In this document: positions 1 to 11,744 of the stretch, piece by piece
Position numbering within the stretch: the stretch's first letter is position 1
Layout of the letters: each line of letters starts with the position of its first letter
Assembly: GCA_037447605.1 (NCBI GenBank)
Contig: CM074815.1
Span: forward strand, 182,082-246,081
Direction: 5' to 3'
Length of the DNA stretch: 64,000 nucleotides
Source: Zygnema circumcarinatum
Taxonomy: Eukaryota > Streptophyta > Zygnematophyceae > Zygnematales > Zygnemataceae
Notes under the pieces: model-generated
What the model saw: only the letters and a program-made list of their open reading frames with translations
What the model was told of the DNA's origin: nothing
Database searches by the model: none
Position numbers and translations under genes: made by a program

Positions 1-484
1 CATTGATTCAAACATCGCCAGAGTGAAATACCATTATGCAGATTAATCTGCTCCCAAATTCGAACTCGGAAGGAACACATACAAACAGAAGAATGGCAGA
101 ACAATACCATCGAAAACTCATTCACAACCTAACAAAGGAGAGCATAAACCGTTGATATGATGTAAGTTATGATAAGGACACTCCACAGAGTAGTTCTCTC
201 TCTCTCTTCTAAATGCTCCTTCACTGAAGCAAGTCCCCACAGGTCACACTTCAAACCCATTTTCTTCAAGCACAATCAAACACAGATAGCCATCAGACTG
301 TCGACCTGACGCAAATTATGGAAAAAAACTTGTGAGCTGAACAATCTTCAAGGCTTAATACTTGGCCAATTCTCGGAAGCAACAAGAGCCATTCAAACGC
401 GAGCTTGACCCAAAACCATCACATTAAATCTTCATTGATTTCATATTTTGCTTATTTGAGGATGAGCTGCCTCCAATAACACAC

Positions 485-3400
485 CTGTTGACATGTATTC
501 TGGCGCAGTGTATCCGTGAGTTCCCACCACTTTAGTTGAGACATGCGTCTTGTCTCCGGCAGGTCCATCCTTCGCTAGACCAAAGTCAGACAGTTTTGAT
601 GTATAATCCTGCACGCAATAGAACAATTAACATAAGCTGCCTTTTCTTCACAACGCAAAAAAGTCAAATGTGTCTCTAATGCTATCAAACCTTCCTACAT
701 CCACTACCCATTCTCTATGTCCTCCCAACTTTTTTCACAGCACCAACTTCCCAACTCCCTCTTCCCATATCTAGACCTTCGTACCTTTCCACATTTAACA
801 AGCCCAATGCAACATCCTCACTCACCCATGTTAGATTTCACACTAACACACGCAAACATTACTATATACTGAACCCATGTCACTGTAATCACAAAGAAGC
901 TAGTTTTAAGGCTATAGGGTGTCTATGGTGTGACTCACATGGTCCAGCAAAATGTTCCCTGCCTTCAAATCGCGGAAAATGACCTGCCGGTCGGTCCCCT
1001 CATGAAGGTATGCCAACCCCATCGCAGCACCGAGAGCAATCTTCACCCGAATTTCCCACGAAAGTGGCACTTCTGAAGCTGCAGCCCACCATTCGAAAAC
1101 AGTACTGTGTTAACGGAGCCACCTTTCCAACATCTGCTTTGGAGGGAGGGAGGGAGGAAGGGAGGGTGGGAGGGAGGGAGGGGAGGGAGGGGAGNNNNNN
1201 NNNNGGGAAGGGAGGGGAGGGAGGCGGGAAGGTGGGGAATGGAGGGGGAGGGACGGAGGGAGGGGAGAGGAGGGAGGAGGGGAGGGGAGGAAGGGGGGAA
1301 AAGAGGGGGAGGGAGGAGAAGGAGGAGAGGGTGGGGAGGGAAGGGAAGGGAGGGACACGAAGATAGAGAGCTGGAAGCAGAGAGACAAAGCGAGAGAAGG
1401 ACAGAGGCAGAGGCGCAGAGCGGGAGGAGGCGGCAACCAGAGAAAGAGAGAGACGGAGGGTAGTGAGGACGGACGAACCATAGGCAAGGGGGGGGTGCAC
1501 AGAGAAAAAGGGGGAAAGGGAGTGGAGGAGTAAGGGAGAGGGGGAGAGAAGAAAGGGACAACCTCCAAGAAAAGGTATGGAAAGCGCACGAGAGGTATGA
1601 GAGCACATACACACACCAAAGCATTAAGCCACTTACGTGAGAACAATTTATTGTCGAGTGAACCATTGGGCATAAACTCGTACACCAAGAGCCCCTCCCC
1701 GCCCTCCGTACAGTATCCCACAAGGTGCACCAAATGTGGATGATGTAATCGTCTCAAGAAAATCACTTCCGTCTGGAAAAATGAGAATGCTCCCTGGTTA
1801 GTGCGCTGCTTTACGAGCAAAGTTGATCCACGTGAAAAAACTTTACGAGAACTACTGCAAAGCTTCACAAAAGAGCCTTTACATGATGGAGGAAAACAAG
1901 CAGTTAAATTAGACTTCCCACATCCTTTCATTCCCTCTTCTCGTAAAAAAAACTCCACAAACTTCAAACCTAATCTGTGCGTCAGCAGGTCAAGTCCCCC
2001 AAGAATTGTCTTTTACTACCACACAACCGCAGTTCAAGGTCTGCTTCCCTTTTCACTCTCACCAGCTTCCGTTTTCCGCTTTTTTTTTTTTCTCCATACA
2101 CCCCTCCTAACTTCTATACACTCTTCGATCCCTCTCATGATTTCCACTCTCTCTCTTTCTCTTTCCCAGTCTCCCTCCAGCGTCTTTTTCCCTTCTTCCC
2201 TCCCTCACTTCCTCGCTTCTCTCTCTTCCCATCGCTCTCTCTCTACCTCTTATTTTCCACCCTCCAATTTCCTCCCTCGTTTCCTAGCCTCTCTCTCTCT
2301 CCTACCCTACCACCCCTCCCCACCTCGCTACCACTTCCCCCATTTTCCTCCCCCCCTTACACTCCCCTCCCCTCCCCACACTCTCCAGTCTCCGCCCTCA
2401 CCAGCCACTCGTTGAAGCCCTGCAGCCCCTCCTGGTTCAGCTTCTTCACCGCCACCTGCCTCCTCATGCCCGGCTCCCTCTCCGCAATGAACCCCCCATA
2501 CACCTTTCCAAAGCCGCCCTCTCCAAGGATGACGCTCTCGTCGAAGAAATCTGTGGCCTCCTCGAGCTCTGCGTAGGAGAATTCGCGCGGGGGCTCCGTG
2601 CTGAAGGTTTGCTGGAGATACTCGCGGTCGAAGGTCGGGTACACGGGGAAGGGCAGGACGGAGGAGCTGCTGGTGGGAGGGCCCTCCTCGTTGCCCGAGA
2701 GAGCGTTGCTGTTGGCGAGGCTCGGCGGGCGGCCATGGCCATAGCCATGGTTGCTTAAGGATTGCCGGGATTTCGCGCCGGATGTTGAGGCTGGGGAAGG
2801 AGAGCAGGGAGGAGGTGGGAAGAGAAAGGAGCGGGGGGAGATGGAGGAGGGAGGAGGAAAGAGGAGGAAAGAGGACGAGAGACAAGGGAGAAAGAGAGAG
2901 GAGGGAGAAGGAGAGAGGAAAAGGGAAGAGTAGTCGAGGAGGAGCGGGGAGGGAGGAGGAAGGAGGAGAGAGGAAGACGAGTGAGAAGGAGGCAGGAGGA
3001 CAGCGGACGAGGGAGGAGAAGGGAGAAGGGGGGAGAGGGAGGAGGAGGGCGAGGAAGAGGAGGAGGAGGAGGAGGAGGAGGAGGAGGGAGGTGAAGGGAG
3101 CCAGGAGGAGGGTGGAGAAGGGAGGGAGGAGGCAGGGGGAAGGAGGAGAGAGAGGAAGAGGAGAATGCGGGAAGCCAGTGAAGATAGGGAAGAGAGAGGA
3201 GGAGGTAGGAGGGAGGGAGGCGAGGGAGAAGGAGAAGTAAAGAGGAGTGTGAGGCAATGACAGGGTCGCAGTAGAATTAGGGCTTCAGGGTGTCAGGGAA
3301 AAAGGAGACGTTTGAAGAGGCTTGAAGAAGAGAGGAGAGGAGGGTCCGAGGAAGGTCCGGATGAAGCAAATCCGAAATGCGTTTCTTGAAACAAATTTCA

Positions 3401-3589
3401 ATTATCTCTTGGGAAAACAAGGCTGTAAGTTTTTATGAATGCAGGTCATGTACATGATTCATTGAACCCTACTTCAAAATTCGAAACCAATTATCGAAAG
3501 CATGACTCAAACAAGGCGCATCGCTCACCTTTTCTGTCATGCAGAGACTCCTCCACTTCCAACGAGGCCCTTGAGGGGTAGCACCCCAT
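485..3589 (-). CDS. Receptor-like cytoplasmic kinase, RLCK-VII/PBL type (3' part outside window)
   Basis: Serine/threonine kinase that relays signals from surface receptors at the plasma membrane. Exons (minus): 3529-3589, 2402-2790, 1637-1772, 939-1078, 485-608, 283 residues so far. All junctions keep frame. The start gives MGCYPSRAS, a typical N-myristoylation (Gly2) and palmitoylation (Cys3) signal. A Ser/Asn-rich linker follows. The kinase domain shows [14 protein letters not shown]-loop [11 protein letters not shown] (about 110-120), VAVKK (Lys136), [14 protein letters not shown] (Asp232) and DFGLAK (Asp250), then an activation segment and [11 protein letters not shown]. Subdomains after the APE motif are missing: after a donor at 484/483 I see no further exon, so they lie left of the window or are lost. 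The sequence resembles PBS1-like/PBL kinases. The catalytic residues seen are intact, so it should be active. The acceptor of the 939-1078 exon could instead sit 6 bases downstream (exon start 1072). Confidence 0.85.
1195..1204. other. Assembly gap (10 N)
   Basis: Ten N bases sit inside a GGGA-rich tract (about 1139-1560) of the RLCK intron between exons 1637-1772 and 939-1078. The fixed length suggests a placeholder of unknown true size. Confidence 0.98.
2795..3245. repeat. Purine-rich (GGA/GAG) tract in RLCK intron 1
   Basis: About 450 bp of nearly pure A/G on the plus strand, including a run of GAG/AGG trinucleotides near 3058-3090. It fills the intron between RLCK exons 1 and 2. On the gene's sense strand it is a polypyrimidine tract ending in the exon-2 acceptor. 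Long reading frames across it are composition artefacts. Confidence 0.85.
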
Positions 3590-4558
3590 CAGAAGACCAG
3601 TTGTAAGCGCCCTCCTTCTGCTCTACTTATGCTTTCAAACCCTAAAAAAGCTTGTAACACGGATTACAAACAGAACCGCCATTCTATGCATGCTGCCGTC
3701 CTCCCACAGCGTGCCACCAAACATGACCCTCTTACATGCATCCCTTCCCTTCTGCACATCCCCTTCCCTTGCCATCCGCCATGACTGCCTCCTCCTCCTC
3801 CTCCTCCGCTCTCGAAGGCAGCCATGGATTTCAAGAGAAACTCTTCCTGGCCCCCCCTGGTCTTACCTGTGAACTGCCCCGAAAAAAGGAGCACATGTGA
3901 ACGGCCATTTTCGACAACGACGTTTCGGAACTGGATATTTGGATTTTCCAGTTTACAGTACCATAAATTTGACCTATTGAACTTTTTTTTTGGAATTGCT
4001 CAATGTTCAAATGGAAAGCCTTCAGTTTTGAACACTCGAAATGAATAGTTTTTAAATTGAACAATAATGTCATAGTTCAATTGTCATAGTTCATAGTTCG
4101 ATCGGTTCGGTTACACTTGTGGATTCCACTTTTTGCCACGTAGGATTCAGGCAATCTGCGAGATTTGTTGGACTCCGGCACAATTTTCACCGTACGACTT
4201 TTTGCGCCAGATCAACGATTTTCGTACCGGAAACGAAACGGGCATACAGTACTGTATCTTGAGAGTGCGTCGACCCAGGTCCACGCGCTTTGCGATTGCC
4301 AAGATCTCATTGTTGATCGGTGGATGCAAAGTATATTGAAATTGAACACGACCGAGAGTTAACTGTTCAATGTCCAATTGATTTCGTGTTGCATTCGAAT
4401 TTGAACACGGACCGTTGTAAAAAAAAAAAAAAAAAAAAAACAGAAACCTGAAGCGGAAACAGTTCTTTTTTCTGAACACCGATTACGAATAGTTTTCTGG
4501 TTTTGAACCCAAAATCTTCAACTGTTCAATTGTTCAAATTAATGGTAGTAGGGGTACT

Positions 4559-4578
4559 ACACTTATCGCGATAAGTGT
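4559..4578. repeat. Perfect 20-bp palindrome
   Basis: ACACTTATCG followed directly by its exact reverse complement CGATAAGTGT. It lies in intergenic AT-rich DNA and has no evident gene context. Confidence 0.9.
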
Positions 4579-4827
4579 GAACACAAAACACTAGAAGACA
4601 AATTTGGCACGCGCGAATTTTCCAGTTCTTGCGACGACGACAAAAGAACGTACAAACGGCACGTGCAGACAGCGCGAGCCAAATGAGTGTTTGTCGGGTA
4701 AGTGTACAAACTACGTACGACATTTGTACGATTCAAGCATATAAGTACAAAATACCAGGCGACGACAAAACTCCCCCATAAACCGCCAATTCGTACGAAC
4801 AGCCATCAATTCGTACGAAAAGCCATT

Positions 4828-4970
4828 GGCTGCCGGGCGGGATCTTTTGTCTGGATTTGCCAGGACAAGCCGGGCTTTCACATGCATCCAAGAACCGTGC
4901 AGCGCTGTAAAACGCTAAACGACAATAAAACTTTAACAGAACTGGAGACAAAGCTGCCCGCCCGGCAGCC
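4828..4970. mobile_element. Small inverted-repeat (MITE-like) element
   Basis: The ends are imperfect inverted repeats of about 28 bp. The outer 14 bases, GGCTGCCGGGCGGG, match exactly and are followed by partly matching TTTGTCT. The interior has no coding capacity. I cannot identify a target-site duplication, so this may be a MITE or a chance GC-rich hairpin. Confidence 0.5.
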
Positions 4971-6261
4971 ACCTGCCTCTCTGTACGGTTTATTTGTTTT
5001 ATGGAGCCGACCTATACCAGATGTTCACCTCCTATTGGTCCACGTGAAATTCCCTGTGAGTTTAACTCTGCCTCCCGCGTGCAGCCACCGCAGGCCTTCC
5101 GCCAATCGGCAGGCGCTCTTAGCAGACCTCCAGTGAAAACTAGCCACGTGGTTGCTCACGTGTGCGTACCAGCTCGCTGGGATAGTCCGTGACTTCACAT
5201 CTTGTGAGTGCATTGACCGTTGATCGCGTCCACGTGCATGCATGGAGGGATGGATGCATGGCCTATGCATCTCACGCATCCATGTCCATACAGGCATGCA
5301 TGGACTAGGCATGCATGCATCTATGCAACGTACCCATCAGACCAAATGTAAACCAAATGTTGAACACGAGAGCCCACCTAGAACAACTCTATCCCCCCAC
5401 CAAGGCCTATCACCATCACAGTGATCAAGGTAGCTCATGGCCACCAAAGCGGGTCCTGCCTTCAACTGCCCAAACATGAACGTCTTCCACACCACATGGG
5501 GCACAAGTCGTTTGCCCGGCAAAGAGGGAAGTGGACACGGCTCAGCCCAATGGCTTCATGCCATGTGGCAGACACGTGGCATAATGCAATCTGCCAAGGA
5601 GGTGTAGAATGTGTGTGTTGTGGCAGCATGAAATTTGGGAAACAAAATTGAGAAATTGTTCGACCCTCCCCGTGTTCGCAGGGCCATGCCTGAAACCGAG
5701 TTTGCAAACAAAAACCGTCAACCAGACACGCCAGATGCTGATGTCAGGAGATACTTCAGAGTATTATTAGTCCTATCTTCTATCCTATCCTATCTCTCTC
5801 TTTTTTTTTTTTTTTTAAAATAAAAGAGAAAATCCTAAATTCGTACAACTTATATATATATGACCTTCATCCTGAGATCAACAACCTACTTTTAATTCTG
5901 GCGGCCTTCAAATTGTTAGAAAATAAATGAAATGAACGCATTTTCTCCTCAAACTCCTAAGGATCGATCAGTCCATCATCCTTCTACCGCCACAATCTAA
6001 AGAACACATAGCTTTACCTTTCGCTTAGCTTCATCCCGCAGGCCCTACTCCTAACCTCTATTTATTCAGAGAGACATCCAGAGAGAGAACAAGGAGAGGG
6101 GAAGTGGGAGAGAGGGAGTCGGAGAGAAAGAAAAGAGTATTTCAACCCAGCTCTCCCTCAGCTCTTCCTGCCTCCCCTACATACCTATCGATGTAAGATC
6201 TCGTACTCTTTCCACCTCCCTCTCAAGGAAGCTCCGTCGAAACATGCCCCGTAAATCCCCT

Positions 6262-6917
6262 TCCCTGCGGCCCCTTCCCCTTCCCCTCCCCCTCCCCCTC
6301 CCCCTCCCCCTTCCCCTTCGCCTTCCCCTTCCCCTTCCCTTCCCCTTCCCCTTCCCTCCCTCCGCCTTCCCTCCCCATCCCTTCCCCTTCCCTCCCCTCC
6401 CTCCCCCTCCTCCCCTCCCTCCCCTCCCTCCCCTTCCCTCCTCCCCTTCCCTCCCCTTCCCTCCCCCTCCCTCCCCCTTCCCTCCCCCTCCCCCTTCCCT
6501 CCCCCTCCCCCTCCCCCTCCCCCTTCCCTCCCCCTCCCCCTCCCCCTCCCCCTCCCTCCCTCCCTCCTCCCCCTCCCTTTCCTCTCCTCCTCCCCTCCCT
6601 CCCCATCCCTTCCCTCCCCCTCCCCTCCCTCTCCCCCTCCCCTCCCCTCCCTCCCCTCCCCTCCCCTCCCCTCCCCCTCCCCTTCCTCCCCTTCCCTCCC
6701 CCTCCCCTCCCCCTCCCCTCCCCTCCTCCTCCCCTCCCCCTCCCCCCTCCCCCTCCCCTCCCTCCCTCCCTCTCCCCTCCCCCTCCCCCTCCCCCTCCCC
6801 TCCCCCTCCCCCTCCCCCTCCCCCTCCCCCTCCCCCTCCCCCTCCCCTCCCCTCCCCTTCCCCTCCCCTCCCCCTCCCCCTTCCCCTCCCCTCCCCCTCC
6901 CCCTTCCCCTTCCCTCT
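6262..6917. repeat. CCCCTC-type tract directly after the BSK stop codon
   Basis: About 650 bp made almost only of C and T on the plus strand, as CCCCTC, CCCTC and CCCTTC units. On the BSK sense strand this is a run of G3-G5 tracts separated by A or GA, starting right after the BSK TAG. It would form most of the 3' UTR if transcribed. Confidence 0.9.
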
Positions 6918-9900
6918 CTAAAACCTTCTGCGCGGCGACTGCGAGCGGCTTCTCTGCATGCTCTCCCTCCTCTCCTGCTCGAGGCGTACCCCCTTGGCGA
7001 GCATCTCCTGCGCGTCCTGCTCGAGGCGGACGTGGCGGAGGGCGACCGCCTGCAGGTAGCAGCCCTCGGGCCAGGCCGCGTCCTCGAACTGTACGGTCAT
7101 GGCGTCCGTGAGCGCGAGGTTCCACTCTCCCAACTGGAGGTAACAGAGACACCGCCGGGCGAACATAAGGGGCAGTTTCGCCGTGTCCAACTGCCGGTAC
7201 TGCTGCGACGGAGCGGAAAACGGAACAGGAACGGAACGGAGGAACGGAGGAAGCAGCAGAGGGGGGGAATGGAGGGGAGGGTAAGGAAAGGGAGCGAGAG
7301 TGGGGTGAAGGGGACGGAGGATAATGGGACGGGGATAGGATTTGGGGGGAAAGAAAGCAAGGAGAGACGGAAGGGGAGGGGGGAAAGGTGGAGGGGGTTA
7401 GCGTATTTCAGGATAAGGGGTGCGGATGTGCAAGGCAAGAGGGGAAATGGGTAGGTGCGGAATGTACAGTGTGCGAGTGTGGGTGTGTATGAGAGTGGAG
7501 GGAGAGAGAGAGAGAGGGGGGGCGAAGCGAGGGGTAAGTGCAGTTAAGAGTGGCCAATTGTGTCAATCTGTGTGGGAGTGTGAGTGTCTGAAAGAACGTG
7601 GATGAATGTTGAAGACAGCAAGAGCAACAACATAGCTTGACTTTGCTTGAGAGTGAGAACGTGTGAGAGAGGATCGACGAGACAATGACCATGTACTTGT
7701 GTGCATGTGCATGAATGCTCATGCAATGTATGAGTAAGCGAAATTTCAAGCTCGTCTTCTACAGTTGCTGAAACAAAAGACGCCTGAAATTGAGGACTTG
7801 CTGAACACGAAGAGCCCCAAAACCAATGACTGTTAACAACCCTAAAAGAACGAAACACACGAAAACCGTAACAAATGCGGAATGCGGGGTAGACCACCTG
7901 CGCGTAGTACTGAATGGCATCATGCCATCTCTTTGCTTTGAAGGCGTGGTCTCCTTTTTTCCGCGCATCCAACATTTGCTGCATTTCCGGTTTCCACGAC
8001 TCAAAGGAAGGCTGCAGTCCCATGGAGCCTCCAAGCATACCAGTTAACAAGACAGTCGGATTCATACAGCGGCTTTCTAAAATGAGAAAAAACTAAGTAA
8101 GGTTGAAATTTACTGAAACATGGGAAACCCTAAAAAGCAAAAAAAAAAAAAAAAATTCCTTTTGGAAGGCCCTCTTTTTGGTAGGATATGTAATAGGGCC
8201 TGTGGAAAGGACGCATCCATAGGGGTATGTGTTTTTGGGTACCCTCAAGAGTTATCCAGGGGCTGTAGGAATGGGGGCAGGCAGGGCGCAAGAGGGGGCG
8301 AGAAAGCGAGAGAGGGAGAGTGAGAGGGAGGGAGAGTGAGAGAGAGGGAGAGTGAGAGAGAGGAAGAGTGAGAGAGAGGGAAAGTGAGAGAGAGGGAGAG
8401 CGGGAGAGAGAGGAAGAGCGAGAGAGAGAGGGAGAGTGAGAGAGAGGGAGAGGAGAGAGGGAGAGCGAGAGAGAGGAGAGTGAGAGAGAGGGAGAGTGAG
8501 AGAGGAAGAGTGCGAGAGGGAGAGGAGAGAGAGGAGAGGAGAGAGGGAGAAGAGTGAGAGAGAGGGAGAGTGAGAGAGGGAGAGTGAGAGAGAGGAAGAG
8601 TGAGAGAGAGGGAAAGTGAGAGAGAGGGAGAGTGAGAGAGAGGGAGACAGAGAGAGGAAGAGTGAGAGAGAGGGAGAGTGAGAGAGAGGGAGAGTGAGAG
8701 AGAGGAAGAGTGAGAGAGAGGGAGAGTGAGAGAGAGGGAGAGTGAGAGAGAGGGAGAGTGAGAGAGAGGGAGAGTGAGAGAGAGGGAGAGTGAGAGAGAG
8801 GAAGAGTGCGAGAGGGAGAGTGAGAGAGAGGGAGAGTGAGAGAGAGGAAGAGTGAGAGAGAGGGAGAGTGAGAGAGAGGGAGAGTGAGAGAGAGGAGAGG
8901 AGAGAGAGGAGAGGAGAGAGAGGAGAGGAGAGAGAGGGAGAGTGAGAGAGGGAGAGGAGAGAGAGGGAGAGAGAGAGAGGAGAGTGAGAGAGAGGGAGAG
9001 TGAGGAGAGAGGAGAGGAGAGAGAGGGAGAGGAGAGGGAGAGTGAGAGAGGGAGAGGAGAGAGTGGGAGAGGAGAGAGGGAGAGTGGAGAGAGAGGAGAG
9101 GAGAGAGGAGGAGAGTGAGAGAGAGGGAGACTGAGAGAGGGAGAGTGAGAGAGAGGGAGAGTGAGAGAGAGGGAGAGTGAGAGAGAGGGAGAGTGAGAGA
9201 GAGGAAGAGTGCGAGAGGGAGAGTGAGAGAGAGGAGAGGAGAGAGAGAGGAAGAGGAGAGAGAGGAGAGTGAGAGAGAGGGAGAGGAGAGAGAGGGAGAG
9301 GAGAGAGAGGGAGAGGAGAGAGAGAGGGAGGAGGAGAGAGAGGGAGAGTGAGAGAGAGGGAGAGTGAGAGAGAGGAGAGTGAGAGAGAGGGAGAGTGAGA
9401 GAGAGGGAGAGTGAGAGAGGGAGAGTGAGAGAGAGGGAGAGTGAGAGAGTGGGAGAGTGAGAGAGTGGGAGAGTGAGAGAGAGGGAGAGTGAGAGAGAGG
9501 GAGAGTGAGAGAGAGGGAGACTGAGAGAGGGAGAGTGAGTGAGAGGGAGAGTGAGAGAGAGGGAGAGTGAGAGAGGCGCACATCTTGTGGCGGCGTTCCA
9601 TATGAATCTTTCACTAAGAGAGTGTGGATAGTTGTCAAGTTCCCTTCAGAGGCAGCCTGAGCGAAGGGAGAGAGCCACAACTGAGCGCCCTCAGGGAGAG
9701 GAGGATGCTCCATGGGAGGATCAACTTCAGGAAAATTTTCTGTAACGGAATCCTTATCCTGCTCCAGTAAAAAATAAAATCATGGAGCAACTGGTGAAGG
9801 TAGCGTAAACACAATCTTTCCCGCTTTGGCTCTTCTCACGTGAAAAAAACTCAAAAAAGTTCAAGTAGCATTGTACAGGGTTCTTTATAGGGTTTTTTAT

Positions 9901-11680
9901 AGTTTTTTTTTTTGTCATTTTCAGTGCCTATAGGAACCTTTCAAATTTCTTTCAAGTTTTGCAGGAATTTTATGGTCTGGGGGATTTGGGGTTTCTAGTG
10001 AAAACTGCTCACAATAATTTTTGCCTCAATACTCTGAAGTCTTTCGATGACTTCACTTAAGGAAGGTCGACTTTCCGGCTCCGAGTTCAAAGAGTCTGCC
10101 ACAACTAGAACGAGTTCCATGGCGGCTTGCCGTTCCGTTATGGAACTGTCTACAACTACATCGATGGACGCCTTTCCGTCAACGAGTTCCAAAAACTGAA
10201 CTCCATCCACCCTCCCAAAGTCAAGTGAAATCATTTCATGGTAATATGAATCGAACCATACATACATACATACATACATAAGTACATACATACATATATC
10301 TGTAGGTATACAGTGGAATCGCTCTAAGTGATCACTTGCTAAGTGAATATTGGATATTAGTTTGAGTAGGGTTTCTTTAACAGCTCGCTAAGGAATGTAG
10401 CGCATGGAACCGCACGCTAAAAAAGGACCGAACGGACACGTGTCCCACCTGATTGGGTTTGATACGTTTTCCGCTGAGCAGAGCCAAAAGGAGAGTTCCC
10501 AAACTGTACACCATACTTTCTGCAGTAACTGTCCGCGACCCTGCAAAGAAACCAATCTCACAATATATTCATTCACATTTTTTCAGAAAGGGGCCTGAAA
10601 GATTCTAATGTTTTGAACTTTTGGGGATTTAAAGGTGTTCGAGATATCAAAGGTGCTGAGGTCCGAGAGATTTGAGTGCTTGAAGTTTTCAAGTGTTCAG
10701 GACTCATATGGTTTCAGAGCTTTAGACTCTAAAAAGTGAGTGAGAACGATAAACCAAGAGCCTACAAGAGAGTAAGAAAGAGGGACATGAGAAAGAGGGA
10801 GAGGAAGAGTGGGATGGGGGGAAGAGGGGAGAGATAGATAGAGAGAGAGAGCGAGAGAGAGAGAGAGAGCTTACCTGAGCTCAAGAAGTCGGGTGGAATT
10901 GCTAAACTAGAACTATGACCGCCATTATTTATTAGCCCAAAACACGATAATCGAGGTGCTAAGTCCTGCCAAAATAGCGGAATAAAACCAGACAACATTC
11001 TCTACTTTCAACAATCTAACGCATGATTTGACGAACAGAGACTAAAAAGAAAGTGGAAGGAACAGCTCCACGACTAATCGAACAAACAAATCTGAAAAAA
11101 AGAAAACCCAAAAGAAGGAGGCTAACGACATTAGCAACAAAATAAACGAATGAATGGTAAAAGTTCAAGAAAAGCGATAGAAGGTTGCGATCATAACTGC
11201 GTCAAAGAGGACCCTGTAAGTGCTGAGATCCGAATATGAAGGGAGGCCCTCCTTTTTTAGGTGAAACAGAGCGCGAGTCACCACCAGAGCGGCTCTCAGC
11301 CTCTGCTGCAACGTCATTGGCTGCTTCTCGTCTGAAAAACTCGTAAGGAGATTAATGTATTAGGGTTTGGGGATGGTAAGGATATTAAGAGTATTCAGAA
11401 GTTGCAGACCCTACTTGAGCCTCCTCTTCCTCTCTACTCCCCCGCCATGTTGCCGACCTCTCACGCCCCCTCCCTGCCACTTTTACCACCTCTCTCCCAG
11501 AAGGTTTCCGAAGGAAAGTGAAGAGGAGCACTTCCACTCACAGTGAAAGAGGTGCTGTGTGAGCGTAGAGTTCGGCATAAACTCCGCCACTAACAAGCGG
11601 CTCTGCTCATGACTGCAGAATCCCAGCAAGGCCACCAACCCACTGTGACGCACCTTCCCCACCTTTGTTGCTTCCGCCTG

Positions 11681-11744
<64 letters not shown>

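Larger units (their letters stand above)
3590..6240. other. Intergenic region between RLCK 5' end and BSK 3' end
   Basis: About 2.6 kb without a supportable gene. It contains AT-rich stretches with scattered GTTCAAT/ATTGAAC words (about 3970-4540), a perfect 20-bp palindrome (4559-4578), a 143-bp inverted-repeat element (4828-4970), a CATGCA-rich patch (about 5228-5330) and two ACGTG words near 5560-5580. The RLCK promoter should lie in the left part. I see no clear TATA box. Confidence 0.6.

Noticed and set aside
2328-3257. 309-residue minus-strand open frame around RLCK exon 2
   Set aside because: It is in the wrong frame for the kinase and mostly polypyrimidine intron; the conserved kinase sequence uses another frame joined to the MGC exon at 3529-3589.
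6223-7152. Long Gly/Arg/Glu-rich open frame on the minus strand and its Pro/Leu antisense
   Set aside because: It is produced by the CCCCTC tract; the real coding part here is the BSK TPR exon in another frame.
8280-9575. Possible CRISPR-like regular array
   Set aside because: Units are contiguous 16-bp simple repeats without unique spacers, in a eukaryotic intron.
8130-9713. 500-residue Ser/Leu/Pro open frame
   Set aside because: It is the 16-bp CT array of BSK intron 9 read in frame; only about 177 bp at its start (9582-9758) is a BSK exon.
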